A DNA stretch of 31,073 bases. It comes from MGNI01 sp964353875 (GTDB lineage Bacteria; Chloroflexota; Anaerolineae; Anaerolineales; E44-bin32). The stretch covers positions 1-31,073 of the forward strand of contig CAYGXU010000033.1 in assembly GCA_964353875.1 (NCBI GenBank). The letters are read 5' to 3'. Shown one piece after another: positions 24,266 to 31,073 of this stretch. Both the position numbers and the translations under genes were made by a program. A model generated the notes under the pieces. That model did no database searches, was not told where the DNA came from, and was given only the letters and a program-made list of their open reading frames with translations. Every line of letters begins with the position of its first letter. Position 1 is the stretch's first letter.

Positions 24266-25138
24266 TCAAGGGACCATATCCGGTTTTTTCCATTCGAAAT
24301 GGAGGTCAAGTACTTTCGCTGAATGGGTTAGAGCGCCGACAGAGATGTAATCCACGCCAGTCTCAGCAATTTGACGCACGTTTTCAAGGCCTACATTACC
24401 TGATGCTTCCAGTTTGGCCCGCCCAGCAGTCAATCTACCTGCCTCCCGCATCTCCTCGATGCTCATATTGTCCAACAAGATACGCTGAACACCGAGTTGA
24501 AGTGCACTACGTACGTCGTCTAATGTACGCGCCTCAATTTCCAATTCCAAATGTGAAGACATTTTGCGTGCGCGCTGTACTGCATCGGACAATGACCCGG
24601 CAAAATCAATATGGTTATCCTTAATCAAAATCATATCATACAAGCCCATGCGATGATTTCTCCCGCCCCCGCGTTGAACTGCCAATTTATCAACATGCCG
24701 TAGGCAGGGAGCGGTCTTTCGGGTATCCAAGATAATGGCTTTTGTGCCTTTCACTGCATCAACGAATTGGCCTGTGAGCGTCGCGATTCCTGACATACGT
24801 CCCAAGAAATTTAATGCTGTACGCTCTCCGGTTAGCAGCGCCCGCGCCGGACCGGTCACTGTAGCCAAGATCTGAGATTGCTTAATGTGTTCTCCCTCCG
24901 TAACGTGCGAAATGAAGGCTACACGCTTGTCGAGCGTTTTGAAGATGATTTGCGCAATGTCCAATCCGGCTACAATGCCAGCATGTTTTGCTTCGATTTG
25001 CCCGCTCATCTTAGCATCTGGTGGCACGATGCTATCGGTAGTCACATCCCCTTTGCCGATATCTTCCTTAAGAGCAGATTTTATGCAATCAAGGATTTCT
25101 GGGGGGAGGGAATTCTCTGAATTCGATCGATCTTCCAT
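24266..25138 (-). CDS. nadC: nicotinate-nucleotide pyrophosphorylase (quinolinate phosphoribosyltransferase)
   Basis: About 290 residues. Converts quinolinate and PRPP to nicotinate mononucleotide, CO2 and pyrophosphate. Motifs: EDIGKGDVTTDSI near the N-terminus, RTALNFLGRMSGIAT, ILDTRKTAPCLR with the basic pocket HRMGLYDMILIKDNHI, LEIEARTLDD, ILLDNM and the C-terminal ASGNVGLENV/GVDYISVGALTHS phosphate loop. The start is uncertain: ATG 25138 has AAGG and GAGG nearby, while ATG 25156 would add six residues. First gene of the nadC-nadA-nadB order. No NrtR- or NiaR-type operator could be recognised upstream. Confidence 0.95.
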   Translation of the reverse strand: MEDRSNSENSLPPEILDCIKSALKEDIGKGDVTTDSIVPPDAKMSGQIEAKHAGIVAGLDIAQIIFKTLDKRVAFISHVTEGEHIKQSQILATVTGPARALLTGERTALNFLGRMSGIATLTGQFVDAVKGTKAIILDTRKTAPCLRHVDKLAVQRGGGRNHRMGLYDMILIKDNHIDFAGSLSDAVQRARKMSSHLELEIEARTLDDVRSALQLGVQRILLDNMSIEEMREAGRLTAGRAKLEASGNVGLENVRQIAETGVDYISVGALTHSAKVLDLHFEWKKPDMVP

Positions 25139-25156
25139 TTTCCTTGTCATCCTCAT

Positions 25157-25465
25157 CGAACCAAGATATTTGTTTGCGGTTTCGAAATGATTTTACTGGA
25201 AGATATCATAACTCAAAATATGGAAGGGGTATTTCATATCGCGTAACTATAATACCGATCCAACCCGAGGGATTACCCTTGAATTTGGCTTCCATTTAAA
25301 GAGCAAAGAAGGTGTAAGCATTTGGGAGTATATGTCAATCAAGTAATTTGTTGTGGTCTATTTCTCAAAGCACATTGATTTAAAGAAGGAAATAGGTGAT
25401 AGCAGGCTGGATTCCATTCCGTTGCTTGGAAAAATGATCTGATTTGCCGGACAGATGTATCCACC
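25157..25465. other. intergenic region upstream of the NAD operon
   Basis: About 310 bp, A/T-richer than its surroundings, between nadC and the endonuclease V pseudogene, both read leftward. It must carry the nad promoter. TATTAT read on the minus strand (about 25240) is a possible -10 box, but no matching -35 was found. No open reading frame or RNA gene is supported. Confidence 0.5.
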
Positions 25466-26147
25466 TTAGAGCTCATTTGCCGAGGGCGATTTTGTTAGCC
25501 GATGAGCCCAACGTGTGGTCTCAGGAAGGCGGTATCGAGGGGTGCAATTCATTACTATTTGAATTGCCGTTTCCAAACACATCCGATGGCCGATGGAGAC
25601 GAAAATGGGAGGGGTGTAGGACTGTGTGCGTAATGCCGCCGACGATCTGACTTTCGTCTACAAGCGCACGCCAGGCGCCCCTTTCTTGTGGGACGGGTTC
25701 ATGCATGCCGATCAAAGGGTGTTTTGCCGCTCCGATCGAAGGAAGATCGAAGAGCACCCCAAGATGACAGGCGAGGCCGCATCGACGTGGATGAGCGATG
25801 CCTAGCCCATCACAAATGAACACATCCGGCACGACCTCAAGCCTCTGCAAACAATCAAGCAAGGCTGGGATCTCCCGAAAGGAAAACAACCCCGGGACAT
25901 AGGGGAAGGTGATCTCTCTTTGCATAAGAGAAGTTGCTTTTAGCTCCAGGTCGGGGTAAGAAAGCACAGCCACAGCTGCCTACGCGACTTTATGGTTAGC
26001 ATCGTAACTGACATCAACACCCGCCACAGAACGGATTTCATGAAAAGTGTCTTCAGGAATAACCCGTGACCGTAATTTCTCTTGCAGGAAGATGGCTTCG
26101 TAGGGAGTAAGGTCCCAGGGATGTTGGCCTTTTGATTCTATAGGCAT
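25466..26147 (-). pseudogene. nfi: endonuclease V (nfi) pseudogene: amber codon and frameshift
   Basis: Read from ATG 26147 the protein begins as a normal endonuclease V (HPWDLTPYEAIFLQEKL, RSVAGVDVSYD), then meets TAG at codon 56 (25982-25980), where homologues have a sense codon (CAG to TAG fits). It resumes in frame with AVLSYPDLELK, REITFPYVPGLFSFRE, DGLGIAHPRRCGLACHLG, IGAAKHPLIG and VDESQIVGG. A frameshift near 25605-25615 then moves the remaining conserved part (FVSIGHRMCLETAIQIV, CTPRYRLPETTR) to another frame, ending TAA at 25466. Intact enzyme cleaves DNA 3' to deoxyinosine; this copy should be inactive. Confidence 0.88.
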
Positions 26148-26686
26148 CGCCCGGTTTCGTTCGAATCATTAATGAGCATCGACCCCCTCTGATTAGAAGA
26201 TTATGCCTGCCACATCCATGGATTATAACGATAGATCGTCATTGTTCAGGCTAATTTATATCATCTCCTTAGTATCATAGTGCAATGTCAAACGCTGCGT
26301 GATTTGCCCGGTCCTATCCCCCTTTCATCCCCCCATTTACGCCATTCAAGGTTCTGCGCGAGTTGGCTTTTGGTGGCGCAAATGGGGGGACAGAGGGGGG
26401 TAATGGGCGAATCAGAATGAAAGACAAGACGGCTAAGTAGATACGATAAATCTTTATGCTGGGAATTTTGACTTCCCGCTTAATGGATATTTTCCGTCAC
26501 TATTACTTCTTAATCGCACTAGCGATTGTGCCATCGCTTGCGATGAGGAATTGAGGCTTGCAGTTTTGCGGTTGTTTGATTATGCTTGAAGTACGCTGCC
26601 GGACAAATCGCAAGAGAGGATGAGAGCTCATCCCCTCGTCAATTCAATCCTCATAATGATATGCATATGCCGGAGGACACCCATCC
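26148..26686. other. intergenic region with no supported gene
   Basis: About 540 bp between the nfi pseudogene and a response regulator. The only strong structure is the imperfect palindrome at 26301-26413. A small dyad CATCGC-TT-GCGATG (26532-26545) lies 140 bp before the regulator and could be an operator. Confidence 0.5.
26301..26413. repeat. 113-bp imperfect palindrome with C-runs and G-runs (MITE-like or structured RNA)
   Basis: Ends are GATTTGCCC (26301-26309) and GGGCGAATC (26405-26413), complementary at 8 of 9. Inside, CCCCCCATTTACGCCA on the left pairs with TGGCGCAAATGGGGGG on the right, leaving a central loop of about 30 nt. The right arm carries two six-G runs. Terminal inverted repeats and small size suit a miniature inverted-repeat element. 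No clear target duplication or transposase is seen. Confidence 0.6.
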
Positions 26687-27400
26687 ATGCCGCCGAAGAT
26701 ACTCGTAGTCGACGATGATCCTACATTATTGAAGATGATAGAAAACCACCTGCACGCGGTTGGTTTCACGGTACAATGCGCAAGTGATGGCGGGATGGCG
26801 ATACGTCGGACACGGGAATGGGAACCAGAATTAATTTTAATGGACGTGATGATGCCCGTGATGGATGGCTTTACATCCACCAAGCGTATCCGCGAATTTT
26901 CCGCCATTCCCATCATTATCCTGACAGCCAAAGGGGAGGAGCAGGATATTGTCCGAGGGCTGGATGCCGGTGCTGATGATTATGTGATCAAACCATTCTC
27001 TGCCAAGGAGTTACTGGCGCGCGTGAGGGCGGTGTTAAGGCGGTCGGAACCGCCAGGAGCCGAGGAATACCACCATAGAATCTATCGCCATGGTGATCTG
27101 ATCATCGATGTAGATCGAGCGAGGGTCACTGTCGGCGGGAATGAGATCAGCGTAACCGCTACTGAGTTCCGCCTCTTATTGAAAATGGCCGATTCGGTTG
27201 GGAAAGTATTAACGCGGGAGGAGCTTCTCGCATCTGTCTGGGGACCCGATTATCGCAACGACAAGACCATCTTGTGGGTGACCTTGAGTCGACTGCGACA
27301 AAAAGTCGAGAAAGATCCTCGAAACCCGATCCATATTGTTACACGTCAAGGCGTGGGATACATGATGCCTGAGGAGATCCCCGCATCGAATAACGATTAG
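26687..27400 (+). CDS. orphan OmpR/PhoB-family response regulator
   Basis: 237 residues. Receiver domain with the acidic cluster Asp9-Asp11, phospho-acceptor Asp53 (LMDVMMP), Thr80 and Lys102 (VIKPF). The winged-helix effector (about 135-228) has ATEFRLLLKM, LTREELLASVWG and TILWVTLSRLRQKV. No histidine kinase is adjacent, so its partner is elsewhere or shared; the kinase at 8366-9847 is not its neighbour. GGAGG lies ten bases before the ATG. The next gene downstream is a secreted CAP-domain protein 152 bp away, probably separately transcribed. Confidence 0.93.
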   Translation: MPPKILVVDDDPTLLKMIENHLHAVGFTVQCASDGGMAIRRTREWEPELILMDVMMPVMDGFTSTKRIREFSAIPIIILTAKGEEQDIVRGLDAGADDYVIKPFSAKELLARVRAVLRRSEPPGAEEYHHRIYRHGDLIIDVDRARVTVGGNEISVTATEFRLLLKMADSVGKVLTREELLASVWGPDYRNDKTILWVTLSRLRQKVEKDPRNPIHIVTRQGVGYMMPEEIPASNND

Positions 27401-27552
27401 CCCATTGATGGTATGTACCACGTCGAATTATAGTTAGAATCGAATCGCGGCAAGAAATAACCCAAATAGTCTATTGATCGAAAAAGGAAAAACGTGTAGG
27501 GTTTTAATATGATTCCCCCGTTGTTGTATATTCGAGTATAGGCAGAGGTCGG

Positions 27553-28281
27553 ATGACAGTTAGCAGGAGAATAGGAAGGGAATCCCATTGCATGGATTGG
27601 CTTCATCGCAGGCGGGTCCTTTTACCGGCATTGCTGCTGTTCATCTGGACGACATCATTTGAATGTAACCTTGGACCGGCGAATGCATCTGAGAAAGACA
27701 GCGTAGTTCAGAAAGTCTTCGCGGGCGGAAACACCACTGCAATTTTTTCTCCCTCAGTCGATCACTTCTTTCCCGCAATCCTAGCCCAGACCGTAGAGGA
27801 TTGTCCTTCGAATTTTGAGCGAAGTGTGCTCCTATTCGTCAACCATGAACGCAGCCTTATGGGGCTTTCCATCCTTGAGGTGGACATTCGACTTCAAAGC
27901 GCTGCTCGCTGGATGAGTGATGATATGGCAGTTCATGATTGGTTGCCTGGCAATCATGTCGATTCGCTCAATCGACCACCTGGGGAGAGGGTTACTCAAG
28001 AAGGTGGGTATCCGTATGTATATCTTGGCGAGGTGATCGCTGGGGGGTATTCGACACCAAAGGCCGTGTTTGAAGCATGGATGAACAGCTCGGGTCATCG
28101 GGCAATTTTACTGGGGCCGAACTACGAGCATATCGGCATTGGCTATGCCTTGGCTTCCGGGACGAGTTATATCCACTTTTGGACCGCTGATCTGGGTTCC
28201 ACCTCCGATTCGCGACATGCCCCGCTGTCAGAATGCGATCCCGGTTTCTATCGCACCTTCCATCCGATCGTAATGAAGTAA
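27553..28281 (+). CDS. secreted CAP (SCP/PR1-like) domain protein
   Basis: 242 residues. An N-terminal signal-like segment (LLPALLLFIWTTSF, about 23-36) with a possible cleavage after GPANA implies export. The CAP domain runs about 85-220: FVNHERSLMGLSIL, LQSAARWMSDDMA, YLGEVIAGGYSTPKAVFEAWMNSSGHRAILLGPNYEHIGIGYA, FWTADLGS. CAP domains in bacteria occur in secreted proteins of uncertain activity. ATG 27592 would give a shorter, more typical signal peptide; ATG 27553 has AGAGG upstream. No cognate partner is visible; an orphan regulator precedes it. Confidence 0.87.
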   Translation: MTVSRRIGRESHCMDWLHRRRVLLPALLLFIWTTSFECNLGPANASEKDSVVQKVFAGGNTTAIFSPSVDHFFPAILAQTVEDCPSNFERSVLLFVNHERSLMGLSILEVDIRLQSAARWMSDDMAVHDWLPGNHVDSLNRPPGERVTQEGGYPYVYLGEVIAGGYSTPKAVFEAWMNSSGHRAILLGPNYEHIGIGYALASGTSYIHFWTADLGSTSDSRHAPLSECDPGFYRTFHPIVMK

Positions 28282-28387
28282 AGCTGCACTCGTATCAAGT
28301 CATCAGGGGCTGAAATCCAATGGATCATGAGAGAACCAGTCCATGGTATCGCTCTGCCGTGGTGAGTTTATTGATAGGGAGGCCAGC

Positions 28388-29114
28388 ATGAAGTTTTTAA
28401 TGGTCAGACTTAAAGAGAAGCGGTGTGATCAGGTTCGTCATTCCTTGCTCGCAGTGTTAATCCCATTCTTACTGTCCTCCTGCAGCCAAGGAATCCCTGG
28501 ATCAGCCCCCGATTTGGAGGAAAACATGGTCGAGACAATCTCCCTGTCAGAACCCAGTGTGGAGGGAACCTTATCCCTCGAAGAATGCATCAAAGAGAGA
28601 AGATCTACTCGCCAGTTTACGGACCGTCCAATGGATCTGGAGCAGATCTCCCAACTGCTCTGGGCAGGCCAAGGCATTACCGATCTGAGTGGGCACCGCG
28701 CAACGCCATCGGAAGGTGCCCTTTAACCTTTAGAGATATATGTCATCCTCCCTGAAGGTGTTTATTCCTATCATCCTTCTCAGCACGCGATCAGTCTGCT
28801 TAAAAAGGGTGATCTACGGGCGGGCTTGAGTGAGGTTGCGCTGCACCAGGAATCGGTATTGGAGGCGCCCATGACCATGGTCATTGCAGCGGTCTATTCC
28901 CGAACATCATGGAAGTATGGCTTGGAACGCTCTCCGAGGTATGTACACATGGAGGTAGGGCACGCGGCGCAAGAATGTGCTTTTATAGGCGGTTAGTTTA
29001 GAATTGGGTGCAGTGCCGATTGGAGCCTTTGAGGATCAGCGCGTGCAATCTGTGCTCCATTTGCCCAAGGATCATGAGCCATTGTATCTGATCCCGATTG
29101 GAGTTGTGCGCTAA
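28388..29114 (+). pseudogene. SagB/nitroreductase-type lipoprotein pseudogene: two stops and a frameshift
   Basis: The frame opens at ATG 28388 (GGGAGG upstream) with a lipoprotein signal ending LLSSC (Cys32), then the FMN-nitroreductase core: ERRSTRQFTDRPM, QISQLLWAGQGIT and ATPSEGAL. TAA at 28724-28726 replaces the usual tyrosine of GALYPLEIYV, and the frame resumes with PLEIYVILPEGVYSYHP and on to EVGHAAQ. One extra base near 28973 shifts the frame; the rest (VLL, then TAG at 28986, then AVSLELGAVPIGAFEDQRV to LIPIGVVR) ends TAA at 29112. Intact relatives are FMN-dependent oxidoreductases. This copy is inactive. Confidence 0.88.
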
Positions 29115-29586
29115 GGATGGGGTGTTAAAGCGAGGAATTGGATTTTCAACTGGTTCCTCCTGTCAAATCAGGCGCTCCCAAATATTTGAATTTGCTGGTT
29201 TCCTCATATATGATACATATAATATCGCCTGAGTCATTGTTTACGATGGATGGCTCTCAACCGATCAAGGGAATGCGCAAGAGGATCTTTTCATAGTTTG
29301 CATTGGGAATGTTGAGTATTTTTTAATTATCTGAATTGGGGGTTTAATTAGAGCGGGAAGGATCATCCTATTCATACTTCAATGAAAGCACCGCTCTTTT
29401 ATGATGATTTAGGCGCTCAAGAGATGCAATCATGCCTCTTGTCTCTGAGAACGGTTTCCATTCATTCGCCTTCATTCGATATGTCCTCTATCCAGAAATT
29501 TGAAACAGGAAAAGGCTGCGTGGATTTATTCGCTGACGCGGATCAATATTGAATCGTCCCATCAAGCTTAAGGAGGATTGAAATCC
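29115..29586. other. intergenic region before the hydratase-dehydrogenase gene
   Basis: About 470 bp with no convincing gene. It contains a candidate terminator (29350-29400) and the strong ribosome-binding site AAGGAGG about 10 bp before the ATG at 29587. Confidence 0.55.
29350..29403 (+). terminator. candidate terminator
   Basis: AGAGCGG (29350-29356) pairs with CCGCTCT (29391-29397), followed by TTT. Smaller dyads (GGATCATCC; TTCA/TGAA) lie inside the large loop, suggesting a branched hairpin. Confidence 0.45.
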
Positions 29587-31073
29587 ATGGCAATCAATTT
29601 GGACGCACTTGGCAAACGAATCGGTCCGATCGAATTTCAATATAACTGGAAGGATGTGATCCTCTACGCCCTGGGTGTGGGAGCTGACTTTGACGAATTG
29701 GATTATGTCTACGAAAAGGAATTGAAGGTCATCCCCTCCTTTGCTGTGATGAGTATCTATAGCCTTTTTCCCGAGTTGGTGAGCCGCTCGGGAGTTAACC
29801 TGGCAGGCATCCTGCATGGCGAACATGATCTTCTCATCCATCATCCCATCCCTTCTCAGGGGGAAACCTTTTCAACAACCGGTCGGATTACACACATCTA
29901 TGATAAGGGACCGAAAAAGGGAGCCCTGGTGATCGCAGAGGCGGAGACCGCTTCCTCGGCAGGAGCAAAACTGTTCACCAACATCGTCACCATTTTTGCT
30001 CGCTTGGATGGGGGTTTCGGCGGAGAGGATGCGCCTAAGGAGGAGTTCTTCTTTCCTGAGCGCGATCCAGACTACGAAGAGATCGCCCATCCCTCCGCTG
30101 ATCAGCCTTTGCTTTACCGTCTATCAGGGGATACCTTTATCTTGCATGTCGATCCGGAATTCGCCCGTATGAGCGGATTTGAGAAGCCGATCATGCACGG
30201 TCTATGCACGCATGGCTATGCCTGTCGAGCGGTCGTTAAGCATCTCTTCCCAGGGGAGCCAGAACGCCTGGTTCGCTTCCATAACCGCTTCTCCAAAGCC
30301 CTTTACCCTGGTACGCCCATCAAAACACAAATCTGGAGACTGGAGGAGGGCAGGGCGCTTTTTAGGACCTTGAATGCGGAGACGGGCGAGGTCGTTTTGG
30401 ATCGCGGCGTAGTGGAGTGGATTAGTCAGGAGGCGATCGAACGCAGGCAGCGACTGGGAGAACTTCATTTCGAAGGGCGGGTGGCCATCGTCACTGGAGC
30501 CGGGGGCGGCTTAGGTAGGGCATATGCGCTGGAATTGGCCAGGCGCGGCGCCAAGCTAGTGGTCAACGATCTGGGGGGAGAGCGCGATGGATCGGGGCAG
30601 GGCAGCCCGAGCCCAGCGGACCGGGTGGTGGAGGAGATTCTAGCCCTGGGGGGAGAGGCGGTGGCCAACTACGACAACGTGGCCACGACCGAGGGAGGGC
30701 AAAGGATCGTTCAAACGGCGTTGGAGCGCTATGGGCAGGTGGACATTCTGATCAACAATGCGGGCATCCTGCGAGACAAGAGCTTCGCCAAGATGGCGCC
30801 GGAGATGTGGGGGGAGGTGCTATCGGTGCACCTGCAAGGGGCGTATAACGTGACGCAGCCGGCCTTTCAGGCGATGCGCGAGCGGGGATATGGTCGGATC
30901 GTGCTGACGACGTCGGCGGCAGGGCTATTTGGGAACTATGGGCAAACGAACTATGGAGCGGCGAAGATGGGATTGGTGGGGCTGATGAACACGTTGAAGC
31001 TGGAGGGGGAGAAGTACAACATCAAGGTGAACACGGTCTCGCCGTTGGCGGTGACGCGGCTGACGGAGGATGT
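29587..31073 (+). CDS. enoyl-CoA hydratase 2 / short-chain dehydrogenase fusion (3' end missing)
   Basis: Open without a stop for 495 codons to the window edge. Residues about 1-285 are a MaoC-type double hot-dog hydratase: YRLSGDTFILHVDPEFA is the hydratase-2 motif (Asp and His kept, the usual NP replaced by FI), followed by GFEKPIMHGLCTHGYACR. From about 295 a short-chain dehydrogenase follows: VAIVTGAGGGLG, VVNDLGG, LINNAGILRD and the catalytic NYGAAKMG. Both halves resemble the parts of MFE-2 (hydratase 2 and 3-hydroxyacyl-CoA dehydrogenase of beta-oxidation), but in reverse order. I checked the frame through the junction (30421-30540). The cut end may hold more domains. Confidence 0.9.
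   Translation, partial: MAINLDALGKRIGPIEFQYNWKDVILYALGVGADFDELDYVYEKELKVIPSFAVMSIYSLFPELVSRSGVNLAGILHGEHDLLIHHPIPSQGETFSTTGRITHIYDKGPKKGALVIAEAETASSAGAKLFTNIVTIFARLDGGFGGEDAPKEEFFFPERDPDYEEIAHPSADQPLLYRLSGDTFILHVDPEFARMSGFEKPIMHGLCTHGYACRAVVKHLFPGEPERLVRFHNRFSKALYPGTPIKTQIWRLEEGRALFRTLNAETGEVVLDRGVVEWISQEAIERRQRLGELHFEGRVAIVTGAGGGLGRAYALELARRGAKLVVNDLGGERDGSGQGSPSPADRVVEEILALGGEAVANYDNVATTEGGQRIVQTALERYGQVDILINNAGILRDKSFAKMAPEMWGEVLSVHLQGAYNVTQPAFQAMRERGYGRIVLTTSAAGLFGNYGQTNYGAAKMGLVGLMNTLKLEGEKYNIKVNTVSPLAVTRLTED

Noticed and set aside
25980..28988. TAG read as glutamine (stop-codon reassignment), since two pseudogene ambers fall where Gln would fit
   Set aside because: Intact genes such as leuS and the metalloprotease end in TAG, and both interrupted genes also carry frameshifts, so decay is the simpler explanation.
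1..31073. CRISPR arrays, rRNA genes, phage structural genes, transposases or integrases
   Set aside because: No regularly spaced direct repeats, rRNA sequence or recognisable phage or IS protein was seen on either strand.

Overview
The window looks like chromosomal DNA from a free-living bacterium, most likely a Chloroflexota (Anaerolineae-like) lineage. That assignment is an inference from the feel of the proteins and the mix of genes (tandem Est30-like esterases, a membrane-anchored HExxH protease with an immune-inhibitor-A-like C-terminus, a T-box on leuS, an MFE-2-like hydratase/dehydrogenase). No rRNA or phylogenetic marker tree was available. Base composition is roughly balanced and genes are tightly packed, with many ATGA stop/start overlaps.

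Layout. 1-3164 (minus): an M24 Xaa-Pro peptidase-like gene followed by three tandem paralogous alpha/beta-hydrolases, the last cut by the window edge. 3289-6641 (plus): a consensus sigma70-type promoter, two tRNA-Ala genes (anticodons CGC and GGC, both with G3:U70), a leucine T-box leader with specifier CTC and an intrinsic terminator, then leuS with an unusual insertion of about 100 residues in the editing region. 7117-11873 (plus): ridA, an OmpR-type response regulator with its histidine kinase, and a membrane-anchored metalloprotease. 12047-13301: a YtxH-like small protein (minus), then a SelW/Rdx-family gene with an in-frame TGA at the CxxU position and a SECIS-like hairpin with a GGTCT loop just downstream (a probable selenoprotein missed by ordinary ORF calling), then dtd. 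13358-15632 (minus): a three-gene overlapping operon of a PyrK-like 2Fe-2S flavoprotein, a PIG-L deacetylase and a dihydroorotate-dehydrogenase-like barrel lacking the usual catalytic motif. 15758-16813: an SPFH/band-7 membrane protein with a clear terminator.

17115-20185 (plus) is the most defence-like unit. It holds a RecQ-type helicase fused to a C-terminal ComF-like phosphoribosyltransferase, overlapping by ATGA with a DprA/Smf-like protein. The PRTase plus DprA pairing recalls the ShosTA toxin/antitoxin anti-phage system, here with a helicase added. 20237-25138 (minus) is a de novo NAD operon, nadC-nadA-nadB, ending in an alkaline-phosphatase-superfamily phosphodiesterase.

25466-29114 is a looser, decaying stretch: an endonuclease V pseudogene (amber plus frameshift), a 113-bp G/C-run imperfect palindrome, an orphan OmpR-type regulator, a secreted CAP-domain protein, and a lipoprotein-type nitroreductase pseudogene with two stops and a frameshift. 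The window ends inside a gene at 29587 that fuses an N-terminal enoyl-CoA hydratase 2 (MaoC/hot-dog) to a short-chain dehydrogenase, the reverse of the order in eukaryotic MFE-2.
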